DNA of 9,687 nt, from contig JAMDBH010000013.1 of NCBI GenBank assembly GCA_023487615.1, forward strand, positions 1 through 9,687. The letters run 5' to 3'. Position numbers and translations under genes: made by a program. Every line of letters begins with the position of its first letter. The first letter of the stretch is position 1. This stretch comes from Gammaproteobacteria bacterium. GTDB taxonomy: Bacteria; Pseudomonadota; Gammaproteobacteria; SURF-13. The notes under the pieces are model-generated. The model made no database searches, had not been told where the DNA came from, and saw only the letters and a program-made list of their open reading frames with translations. Below are positions 1 to 4,883 of the stretch, in pieces.

Positions 1-2
1 AG

Positions 3-167
3 GACTGGGCGGTCAGATCAGCGGCGTTAGGAGTTGGGAGCTTTTGGGTGTTTAGCATGGCAGGAGTCGGGCTGTATGGGTGGTCAATTTTATTGGTTTT
101 GGCTGGCCTTATCGAAGCGTGGTCACGGCAGACACAAGACCCGGAGAGTAACCGCGGAGCGGAGTAG
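3..167 (+). CDS. C-terminal fragment of a membrane protein (5' end outside window)
   Basis: An open frame enters from the left edge and ends at TAG 165-167, giving 54 residues with no start inside the window. It contains a hydrophobic stretch (about residues 10-37, including VGLYGWSILLVLAGLIEAW) followed by a short, charged, hydrophilic tail (RQTQDPESNRGAE). This is the typical end of an inner-membrane protein whose last helix is followed by a cytoplasmic tail. The next gene on the same strand is a sugar-nucleotide epimerase, so a polysaccharide-cluster membrane protein such as an O-antigen polymerase or ligase is a reasonable guess. That is inference from context only, because the fragment carries no diagnostic motif. 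Confidence 0.5.
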   Translation, partial: DWAVRSAALGVGSFWVFSMAGVGLYGWSILLVLAGLIEAWSRQTQDPESNRGAE

Positions 168-320
168 CCGGGGAGGTCTACTGTGCTATCCAACAGAAAG
201 CTCGTTCAGACATTCAGTCTGGAGTTACCGTCCTGGGAGACTATGATCGATCTATGCTTGTCTGGCATGGGCCACATGACGTCAGCCCCATAGCACGCCA
301 TGTATGACTGAGGACGCGCA

Positions 321-1271
321 GTGATATTAGTTACTGGTGCTACCGGGTTTATAGGGCGTGCGTTGTGTGGGGACTTATCCGGGAAAAACCGGATGGTTCG
401 CGCCGCGGCGCGGGGTGGCTCACAGGCTTATCCCGTCATGGAGGTGGTTACCGTAGGCGAGATTGGGTCAACGACCGAATGGGGGAGTGCGCTGATCGGG
501 GTGGATACGGTGATTCATCTGGCCGCATTGGCGCATACGCCTCCCAAATTGCAACGAGATGATCGAGATGGCTATCGGGAAGTAAACGCCTTGGGCGCTG
601 CACGTATCGCCAGGCAGGCGGCTGAAATAGGTGTGCGCCGTTTCGTGTATCTCAGCACGGCGAAAGTGTGTGGCGACAGCACTCAAAACAGACCTTTTGA
701 TGAAACGGATATGTCGGATTCAAAGGATCCGTACACCGCCTCCAAGCGGGAGGCGGAAAAACTCTTACGGGATATCGCGGCGGAAACCGGTCTGGAAATG
801 GTGATACTGCGCCCGCCATTGGTGTACGGGCTGGGCGTAAAGGCGAATTTTCTGCGCCTGATGGAATGGGTCTGGCGTGGAGTGCCGCTGCCGCTGGAAA
901 AGGTGAATAACCGGCGCAGTCTGATCTATGTGGGCAATCTGGTGGACGCCATTATTGCTTGCATCGAACATCCGGCGGCTGCGGGGAAAACTTTTTTGGT
1001 CAGCGACAACGAGGATGTCTCCACGCCGGAGTTGGTAAGGCGCATGGCGCGCGCCTTGGGGCGGCCCGCGCGGCTTTTCCGTTTTCCGCCCGCGCTGTTG
1101 CGTGCGGGCGCTCGATTAACAGGCAAGCAGGAAGAAGCGGACAGATTATTGGGTTCGCTGGTGGTGGACAGTTCAAAGATTCGGCGCGAGTTGGGATGGA
1201 TGCCGCCCTATACGATGGAGCAGGGGCTGGCGGAGGCGGTGCGTTGGTTTAAGTCCACGCATGGCGCCTGA
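321..1271 (+). CDS. NAD-dependent epimerase/dehydratase (extended SDR), WbpV-like
   Basis: The 316-residue protein has the layout of an extended short-chain dehydrogenase acting on nucleotide sugars. A Rossmann glycine motif GATGFIG lies at residues 6-12, and HLAALAH at 66-72 corresponds to the strand-4 region. LSTAK at 111-115 supplies the catalytic Ser/Thr, Y138-x3-K142 (YTASK) is the active-site pair, and LRPPLVYG (163-170) is the substrate-domain entry motif. The length matches UDP-sugar 4-epimerases and the UDP-QuiNAc-forming 4-ketoreductases (WbpV type) of O-antigen clusters. The exact substrate cannot be read from the sequence. The start is GTG at 321, because no ATG gives the complete glycine motif; AGGA at 311-314 is a usable ribosome site. 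The product is cytoplasmic and probably belongs to a surface-polysaccharide cluster extending leftward. Its stop lies 2 bp from the comM stop on the other strand. Confidence 0.85.
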   Translation: MILVTGATGFIGRALCGDLSGKNRMVRAAARGGSQAYPVMEVVTVGEIGSTTEWGSALIGVDTVIHLAALAHTPPKLQRDDRDGYREVNALGAARIARQAAEIGVRRFVYLSTAKVCGDSTQNRPFDETDMSDSKDPYTASKREAEKLLRDIAAETGLEMVILRPPLVYGLGVKANFLRLMEWVWRGVPLPLEKVNNRRSLIYVGNLVDAIIACIEHPAAAGKTFLVSDNEDVSTPELVRRMARALGRPARLFRFPPALLRAGARLTGKQEEADRLLGSLVVDSSKIRRELGWMPPYTMEQGLAEAVRWFKSTHGA

Positions 1272-1273
1272 AT

Positions 1274-2788
1274 TTACTGCGCGGGTGCACGATCCAGACG
1301 CCGGTAGGAAAGGGCTTCAGTGAGATGGTGGGTTTTTATGTCTTCGCTGTCTGCCAGATCAGCAATGGTGCGGGCGACTTTGAGGATGCGGTGGTAGGCG
1401 CGGGGGGAGAGGCCGAGGCGTTCGATGGCTTGTTCTAAAAGACGCTGATCGCCGTCGCTCAGGCGGCAGAATTTTTCTATTTGTTTGTTCTTGAGCGCGG
1501 CGTTGGGTTTGGCGCTGCGATGCATCTGATGGTTGCGCGCGGTTTCCACGCGCTCGCGCACCGCTGCGCTGGTTTCGGTTTTATCGCCCTCTTTCCCGCG
1601 CAGGGCTCCCTTGGGCAGCTTGGGCACTTCGATGTGCATGTCTATGCGGTCGAGCAAGGGGCCGGAGATGCGCGTGCGGTAGCGCTGTACTTGTTCCTGG
1701 GTGCAGTGGCAGCGACCGTTGGGGTCGCCCAAGTGGCCGCAGGGGCAGGGGTTCATCGCGGCGATGAACTGGAAACGTGCCGGAAATTCGGCTTGGCGCG
1801 CGGCGCGCGAGATGGTGATGCGGCCGGACTCCAAGGGTTCGCGCAGCACTTCCAGTACGCGCCGGTCAAACTCCGGCAGTTCATCCAGAAACAACACACC
1901 GTGGTGGGCGAGCGAGATCTCGCCCGGACGCGGCACGCTGCCGCCGCCCACCAGGGCGACGCCTGACGCGGTATGATGCGGCGCGCGAAACGGGCGTTTG
2001 CGCCACAGTCTGGTGGTAAAGCCCTGGTCGCTGACGGACAACAGCGCCGCCGATTCCAGGGCTTCTTCCTCCGTCATCTGCGGCAGTACTCCAGGCAGAC
2101 GGCTTGCCAGCATGGTTTTGCCGGTGCCGGGCGGGCCGATCATCAACAGGCTGTGGCCGCCCGCCGCGGCTATCTCCAATGCGCGTTTGGCATGCTGCTG
2201 ACCGCGCACCTCAGCTAAATCCTCGCTCGTCTCCTCCCCAAGCTGCGCCGCATTCAGCACGTGCGGTGCAAGCGCCTTGGTTCCCGCCAGATGCGCACAC
2301 ACTTCCAGCAAGTGGCGCGCGCCCAGCACCGTCACCCCCGTCACCAAAGCCGCTTCATCGGCGTTCTCCATCGGCGTAAGCAACATGCGGCCCGCTTCGC
2401 GCGCTTGTAGGGCCACGGGTAATGCGCCGCGCACCGAACGCAGTTCGCCGGTCAAGGCCAATTCCCCGATAAATTCGTAGTTTTCCAGTGCCTGTTTTGG
2501 GATTTGCCCCGAAGCGGCCAATATTCCCAGCGCTATCGCAAGATCAAAACGTCCGCCTTCCTTGGGCAGGTCGGCGGGGGCGAGGTTGATGGTGATGCGG
2601 CGCGCGGGGAAATCGAAGTGCGCGTTGAGCAGGGCGCTGCGCACGCGGTCCTTGCTTTCCTTGACCGCCGCCTCCGGCAAGCCCACGATGGACAGGCTGG
2701 GCAGGCCGTTGGACAGGTGTACCTCGACGGTGACGAGAGGCGCATCAATACCGGCCTGCGCCCGGCTGTAGACCACGGCAAGCGACAT
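1274..2788 (-). CDS. comM: ComM/YifB-family Mg-chelatase-like AAA+ ATPase
   Basis: The 504-residue protein has the standard ComM/YifB length and order. The N-terminal Lon-protease-like ChlI domain (about 1-165) includes GLPSLSIVGLPEAAVKESKD. The AAA+ Mg-chelatase domain follows, with Walker A GPPGTGKT at 218-225, Walker B VLFLDE at 298-303, a cysteine cluster C348/C350/C360/C362 (CPCGHLGD...CHC), and RISGPLLDRID around 373-383. A C-terminal helical domain ends the protein. In naturally competent bacteria ComM is a hexameric branch-migration helicase that extends recombination during transformation. The gene starts 9 bp after the ubiK stop. The bases before its ATG (ACAGCCCCCC) contain no Shine-Dalgarno, so translation is probably coupled to ubiK. 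The family is certain; a role in competence here is inferred from homologues. Confidence 0.96.
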   Translation of the reverse strand: MSLAVVYSRAQAGIDAPLVTVEVHLSNGLPSLSIVGLPEAAVKESKDRVRSALLNAHFDFPARRITINLAPADLPKEGGRFDLAIALGILAASGQIPKQALENYEFIGELALTGELRSVRGALPVALQAREAGRMLLTPMENADEAALVTGVTVLGARHLLEVCAHLAGTKALAPHVLNAAQLGEETSEDLAEVRGQQHAKRALEIAAAGGHSLLMIGPPGTGKTMLASRLPGVLPQMTEEEALESAALLSVSDQGFTTRLWRKRPFRAPHHTASGVALVGGGSVPRPGEISLAHHGVLFLDELPEFDRRVLEVLREPLESGRITISRAARQAEFPARFQFIAAMNPCPCGHLGDPNGRCHCTQEQVQRYRTRISGPLLDRIDMHIEVPKLPKGALRGKEGDKTETSAAVRERVETARNHQMHRSAKPNAALKNKQIEKFCRLSDGDQRLLEQAIERLGLSPRAYHRILKVARTIADLADSEDIKTHHLTEALSYRRLDRAPAQ

Positions 2789-2797
2789 GGGGGGCTG

Positions 2798-3061
2798 TTA
2801 TTCTTCCGTGCGCTGTTTCAGCAATTCGGCTTCGAGCGCCGCGATCTTTTCATCCAGCGCCTTGAGCTTGGCGCGCGTGCGCGCCAGCACTGCGCTTTGC
2901 ACCTCGAACTCCTCGCGCGTGACCAGATTCAGTTTTTCAAAAGTGCTGTTGAGCGCGGCGCGGATGTTGTTTTGCACATCCTGTTGTACCTCACGCACGC
3001 CTTGCGGAATGATCTTCGACATCCGTTCGGCCATCTCGTCCAGTATTTTCGGCGCTATCAT
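2798..3061 (-). CDS. ubiK: UbiK-family ubiquinone biosynthesis accessory factor (YqiC/BMFP)
   Basis: The 87-residue acidic, helical protein starts MIAPKILDEM and ends in a long coiled coil (about residues 48-85, with RTRAKLKALDEKIAALEAEL). This is the layout of UbiK/YqiC, which binds UbiJ and supports the Ubi complex in aerobic ubiquinone synthesis, and which is also described as a membrane-fusogenic BMFP protein. The start at 3061 is preferred over an upstream in-frame ATG at 3148. It restores the family length and N-terminus (usually 80-100 residues), and GGGTGGGG precedes it. The extra 29 codons would run across the 10-bp tandem duplication and into the edge of the palindromic repeat element. 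It is the first gene of the leftward ubiK-comM pair. Confidence 0.88.
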   Translation of the reverse strand: MIAPKILDEMAERMSKIIPQGVREVQQDVQNNIRAALNSTFEKLNLVTREEFEVQSAVLARTRAKLKALDEKIAALEAELLKQRTEE

Positions 3062-3086
3062 GACCCCACCCTTTAAAAACCTTCTG

Positions 3087-3106
3087 TACCCAAGTTTACC
3101 CAAGTT
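3087..3106. repeat. Perfect 10-bp tandem duplication upstream of ubiK
   Basis: TACCCAAGTT occurs twice head to tail with no spacer (3087-3096 and 3097-3106). The pair lies 26-45 bp upstream of the proposed ubiK start, within its likely leader or promoter. It may be a recent slippage duplication or a double binding site; the sequence does not decide between these. Confidence 0.8.
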
Positions 3107-3143
3107 GCCACCTTTAGGGAAATCCTGAATTAAGTTAGAAGTT

Positions 3144-3260
3144 GTCATTCCCGCGAAGCTTGTCCCCGACTCTGATCGGGGGGCGGGAATCCATGATTTT
3201 CAAAGTGTTGCTAGCCCCCCGCTTGAGCCTGTCCCTGCATAGGCGGGGGGCGGGAGTGAC
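3144..3260. repeat. Nested palindromic repeat element (MITE/REP-like, 117 bp)
   Basis: The outer inverted repeats are GTCATTCCCGC (3144-3154) and GCGGGAGTGAC (3250-3260), with one mismatch. Inside are two hairpins: CCCCGA 3164-3169 with TCGGGG 3176-3181, and a perfect 9-bp pair GCCCCCCGC 3214-3222 with GCGGGGGGC 3243-3251. A second GCGGGAAT at 3183-3190 can pair with the left ATTCCCGC. Elements built around ATTCCCGC...GCGGGAAT are dispersed in many proteobacterial genomes (compare neisserial dRS3-type repeats). This one appears to be two degenerate palindromes joined. It sits between the ubiK leader and a gene remnant and has no coding capacity. Its mobility is inferred. Confidence 0.65.
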
Positions 3261-3275
3261 TTGATCAGAGGTTCC

Positions 3276-3516
3276 TTAGTCGCCGTCTTCAAGATAGGTG
3301 GCGCGTTCTGCGGCGTGCCTGAGCAATTCGCTGACCTTGGCGGGCGTTACGGCCGCAAGCTGTTCGCAGCGTTCCAGCAGGCTGGGATGACGCTTGAGAT
3401 AGATCGCCTCGTGAGCCAGGCGTTCCATGACGCCCTCCGGATTATCCGCATGGATGATGGACTTCCAGCAGAAAGTTGGGGAGCGGGTAGCCATCGTCCG
3501 AAATTTGAATGTTGAA
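3276..3516 (-). pseudogene. Frameshifted 3' remnant of an unidentified gene
   Basis: On the minus strand one frame gives a protein-like C-terminus from about 3450 down to the stop at 3276-3278 (ADNPEGVMERLAHEAIYL, later LLERCEQLAAVTPAKVSELL, ending LEDGD). The upstream part of that frame looks unnatural. The adjacent frame over 3442-3516 reads FNIQISDDGYPLPNFLLEVHH before hitting a stop. Joining the two near 3450-3457 gives one continuous, plausible polypeptide, which suggests a single indel in a decayed gene. The 5' end is missing, since a stop lies just upstream at 3517-3519. I do not recognise the family. An 89-codon continuous frame (3276-3545) also exists and could be expressed, but its first 30 or so residues look non-native. 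Confidence 0.5.
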
Positions 3517-3562
3517 CTATTTTCAGTTTCTAAGCTCGATACCATTCAGTCCCATTAAACCG

Positions 3563-4309
3563 TTAACCTCGCTTAATCGTAAACGGCGAAAATCCCTGAC
3601 AAGCCGGCATTATCTCGATGTAATTGATGTTCACGTGCGGCGGCAGGGTCGCTATCCAGTAAGCGATATCCGCGATGTCTTGCGCGGCCAGCAGCACAGT
3701 GCTCTCACTGACCTTGGCCGCAGCGGCGTCATTGCCTTTGTAGCGTACGTTCCAAAATTCGGTTCCGCCACATGTGCCTGGCGCGATGGTGGTCGCGCGC
3801 ACGCCGGTACCGACAAGGTCAGCACGTAAATTCAACGTAAACTGATCGACAAAGGCCTTGGTTGCGCCATAGACATTGCCGCCGGGGTAGGGGTAAGTGC
3901 CTGCGACTGAACCTATGTTGATAATTAAGCCACTGCCACGAGCGACCATGCTGGGCAGTACCAAGCGGGTCAACGTGACCAAGCCCTTGATGTTAGTGTC
4001 AATCATGGTTTCCCAGTCTTCCAGCACGGCTTGGTGTGCGGGTTCGAGACCGAGTGCGAGGCCTGCATTGTTGATCAGGATGTCGATGCTTTGCCAGTCT
4101 TTTGGCAGTGCGGCTAGTGCATCGTTGATCGCAGTTTTGCTCGTCACGTCCATTACAACTGGTAGCACGTCCGAACCCAGTTCGGCGGCGAGCGCATCTA
4201 AACGGTACTGGCGGCGGCCGGTAGCGATTATTTTATGACCGTGTTGTACGAATTTGCGCGCCATCTCGGCGCCGAAGCCAGCCGTGGCGCCTGTGATCAA
4301 GACGATCAT
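3563..4309 (-). CDS. ydfG: YdfG-type NADP-dependent 3-hydroxy acid dehydrogenase
   Basis: The 248-residue classical SDR equals the E. coli YdfG length and shares its hallmark stretches: ITGATAGFG at the N-terminus, ATGRR (29-33), NNAGLALGLEPAH (80-92), EDWETMIDTN (97-106), GGNVYGATKAFV and PPHVNIN. The active site is N106, S134, Y147 and K151, and GATAGFG at 7-13 binds the nucleotide. GRR after strand 2 fits NADP(H). YdfG oxidises L-allo-threonine, serine and 3-hydroxy acids, and reduces toxic malonic semialdehyde formed in pyrimidine (Rut) catabolism. The start at 4309 is chosen because AAAAGGAAAT lies just upstream; an in-frame ATG 12 codons earlier lacks this and the family N-terminus. It is transcribed away from the nitrogen-regulated operon and shares the 574-bp intergenic region with it. 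Confidence 0.92.
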   Translation of the reverse strand: MIVLITGATAGFGAEMARKFVQHGHKIIATGRRQYRLDALAAELGSDVLPVVMDVTSKTAINDALAALPKDWQSIDILINNAGLALGLEPAHQAVLEDWETMIDTNIKGLVTLTRLVLPSMVARGSGLIINIGSVAGTYPYPGGNVYGATKAFVDQFTLNLRADLVGTGVRATTIAPGTCGGTEFWNVRYKGNDAAAAKVSESTVLLAAQDIADIAYWIATLPPHVNINYIEIMPACQGFSPFTIKRG

Positions 4310-4415
4310 CGGGATTTCCTTTTCTGTATTATTTCGCGGGGCCAAGTTTGAAATACAACACCTGGCGACTTTAAAGAATACCTGATTGGGAGGGCGGTCG
4401 CATCTGGTTTGTCAC

Positions 4416-4449
4416 CGGCAGCTTCCCGGGCAGGCTCGCCTGGCTGCCG
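4416..4449. repeat. Nested stem-loop in ydfG leader/intergenic region
   Basis: CGGCAGC (4416-4422) pairs perfectly with GCTGCCG (4443-4449). Within it CAGGC (4431-4435) pairs with GCCTG (4438-4442). It is followed on the plus strand by TAATATAATCTGAATTTTT, so it could be a weak terminator, or a structured leader on the ydfG side. No plus-strand gene precedes it that would need terminating. Apart from this I see no gene in 4310-4490. Confidence 0.4.
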
Positions 4450-4493
4450 TAATATAATCTGAATTTTTCCATCCCCCCTTAAAGTGGATAATG

Positions 4494-4508
4494 GCACAGT
4501 TGCGGTGC
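4494..4508 (+). promoter_or_regulatory. Putative NtrC-binding site 1 (distal)
   Basis: GCAC (4494-4497), seven bases, then GTGC (4505-4508) matches the NtrC dyad GCAC-N7-GTGC as found in glnA enhancers. Its centre is about 185 bp upstream of the predicted sigma-54 start. It is 30 bp centre to centre from a second site, close to three helical turns, a spacing that favours cooperative binding of NtrC dimers. Confidence 0.6.
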
Positions 4509-4523
4509 ATGTTTTCATGTGCC

Positions 4524-4538
4524 GCACAAAATCCGTGC
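4524..4538 (+). promoter_or_regulatory. Putative NtrC-binding site 2 (proximal)
   Basis: GCAC (4524-4527), AAAATCC, GTGC (4535-4538) gives the same GCAC-N7-GTGC dyad, centred about 155 bp upstream of the predicted start. Between and overlapping the two sites is a further imperfect palindrome (GCGG-N2-CATG-TTTT-CATG-N2-CCGC, 4502-4525). A different enhancer-binding protein using that palindrome cannot be excluded. Confidence 0.6.
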
Positions 4539-4605
4539 ATTAAAGTGCCATATTGATCGCTGCTTTGCATAATTACGCGCCTCTACACATAAGAACAGAA
4601 GATTA

Positions 4606-4618
4606 TAACCAATTGATA
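4606..4618 (-). promoter_or_regulatory. Putative IHF-binding site
   Basis: TAACCAATTGATA matches the IHF consensus WATCAANNNNTTR exactly when read on the minus strand. It lies in an AT-rich tract between the NtrC-like sites and the sigma-54 promoter, which is where IHF bends DNA to bring the activator to the polymerase. A second one-mismatch match (AATCACAAAATTG, 4644-4656) adjoins the promoter. Confidence 0.5.
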
Positions 4619-4658
4619 TAATTTATTTTATACGCATATTTTCAATCACAAAATTGAA

Positions 4659-4675
4659 CTGGCACGCTGCTTGCT
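4659..4675 (+). promoter_or_regulatory. Sigma-54 (RpoN) promoter
   Basis: CTGGCACG-CTGC-TTGCT is a near-perfect sigma-54 promoter (consensus TGGCACG-N4-TTGCW). GG of the -24 element is at 4661-4662 and GC of the -12 element at 4673-4674, with the required 10-bp spacer. Transcription is predicted to start near 4686, giving a leader of about 198 nt. It needs an ATP-dependent enhancer-binding activator; the upstream sites suggest NtrC, hence induction by nitrogen limitation. Confidence 0.85.
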
Positions 4676-4697
4676 GATTTTTACTGTTAGACGGGGT

Positions 4698-4719
4698 AGC
4701 GGTTGCCTTGGCAGCCGCT
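4698..4719 (+). repeat. Leader hairpin just after the transcription start
   Basis: AGCGGTTGCC (4698-4707) pairs with GGCAGCCGCT (4710-4719) through one G-U wobble, giving a near-continuous 10-bp helix with a very small loop. It starts about 12 nt into the predicted transcript and ends 21 nt before the riboswitch P1 helix. No U-run follows, so it is not a terminator. A 5' mRNA-stabilising structure is plausible. Confidence 0.55.
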
Positions 4720-4738
4720 TCGTAACATGTCTACTCAG

Positions 4739-4845
4739 GAGCGCTAGGGTTCCGGTTCCTTAACTTAGGGAACGTCAGGTCCGAGAGCGATCCGGCCTCT
4801 TCGGGAGGCTTCACGGAGGGAGAAAAGCCCGGGAGAAAAGCGCAG
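4739..4845 (+). promoter_or_regulatory. Guanidine-I riboswitch (ykkC-yxkD class, subtype 1) aptamer
   Basis: The conserved blocks of the ykkC aptamer appear in order: CTAGGGTTCCG (4744-4754), AGGTCCGAGAG (4777-4787), ACGGAGGGA (4813-4821) and AAAGCCCGGGAGA (4824-4836). Helices seen are P1 GCGCT 4741-4745 with AGCGC 4839-4843; an apical stem GTTCC 4755-4759 with GGAAC 4769-4773; a variable hairpin GCCTC 4795-4799 with GAGGC 4805-4809; and the GGG/CCC pairing of P3. Subtype 1 RNAs bind free guanidinium and switch genes on. The ppGpp, PRPP and nucleotide-binding ykkC variants share much of this core. Subtype 1 is preferred because of the sigma-54/NtrC promoter and the solute-binding-protein and creatininase-like context, not from residue-level proof. 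Confidence 0.88.
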
Positions 4846-4856
4846 CCGCTTTCCCG
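4830..4856 (+). promoter_or_regulatory. Candidate expression-platform hairpin of the riboswitch
   Basis: CGGG (4830-4833) plus AAAGCG (4837-4842) can pair with CGCTTT (4847-4852) plus CCCG (4853-4856), with a 3-nt bulge and a 4-nt loop. The hairpin uses A4839-G4842, needed for P1, and the GGG of the conserved CCCGGGAGA. It therefore cannot coexist with the folded aptamer. The following TGTTATT is a poor U-tract, so it may act as a weak terminator or on access to the ribosome site at 4872. Either way guanidine binding would relieve it (ON switch). Confidence 0.5.
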
Positions 4857-4883
4857 TGTTATTAACCTCACAAGGAGTTGACC

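Noticed and set aside
34..246. 70-codon plus-strand frame near the left edge
   Set aside because: The frame-3 fragment ending at 167 looks like a real membrane-protein tail, while this frame has a low-quality, Arg/Gly/Ser-rich translation and no ribosome site.
183..293. GTG-started 36-codon frame just before the epimerase gene
   Set aside because: It has no good Shine-Dalgarno and no recognisable content. The 168-320 gap is better treated as non-coding.
1481..1966. 161-codon plus-strand frame
   Set aside because: It lies wholly within comM on the other strand, and the Walker motifs fix the coding strand.
3144..3260. CRISPR-like or tRNA-like structure
   Set aside because: There are no regularly spaced repeats and no cloverleaf; the symmetry is that of nested inverted repeats.
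4306..4527. 73-codon minus-strand frame upstream of ydfG
   Set aside because: It overlaps the ydfG ribosome site, a stem-loop and the NtrC-like dyads, and its translation is not protein-like.
4698..4719. Intrinsic terminator
   Set aside because: The helix is strong, but TCGTAACATG follows rather than a U-run, and it lies within the predicted leader.
4739..4845. ppGpp, PRPP or nucleotide-sensing ykkC subtype instead of guanidine
   Set aside because: It cannot be fully excluded by eye. Subtype 1 is favoured by the nitrogen-type promoter and the gene content; a subtype covariance model would decide.
4878..4883. TTG at 4878 as start of the binding-protein gene
   Set aside because: It lies directly against the AAGGAG sequence with no spacing; ATG 4884 has proper 6-bp spacing.
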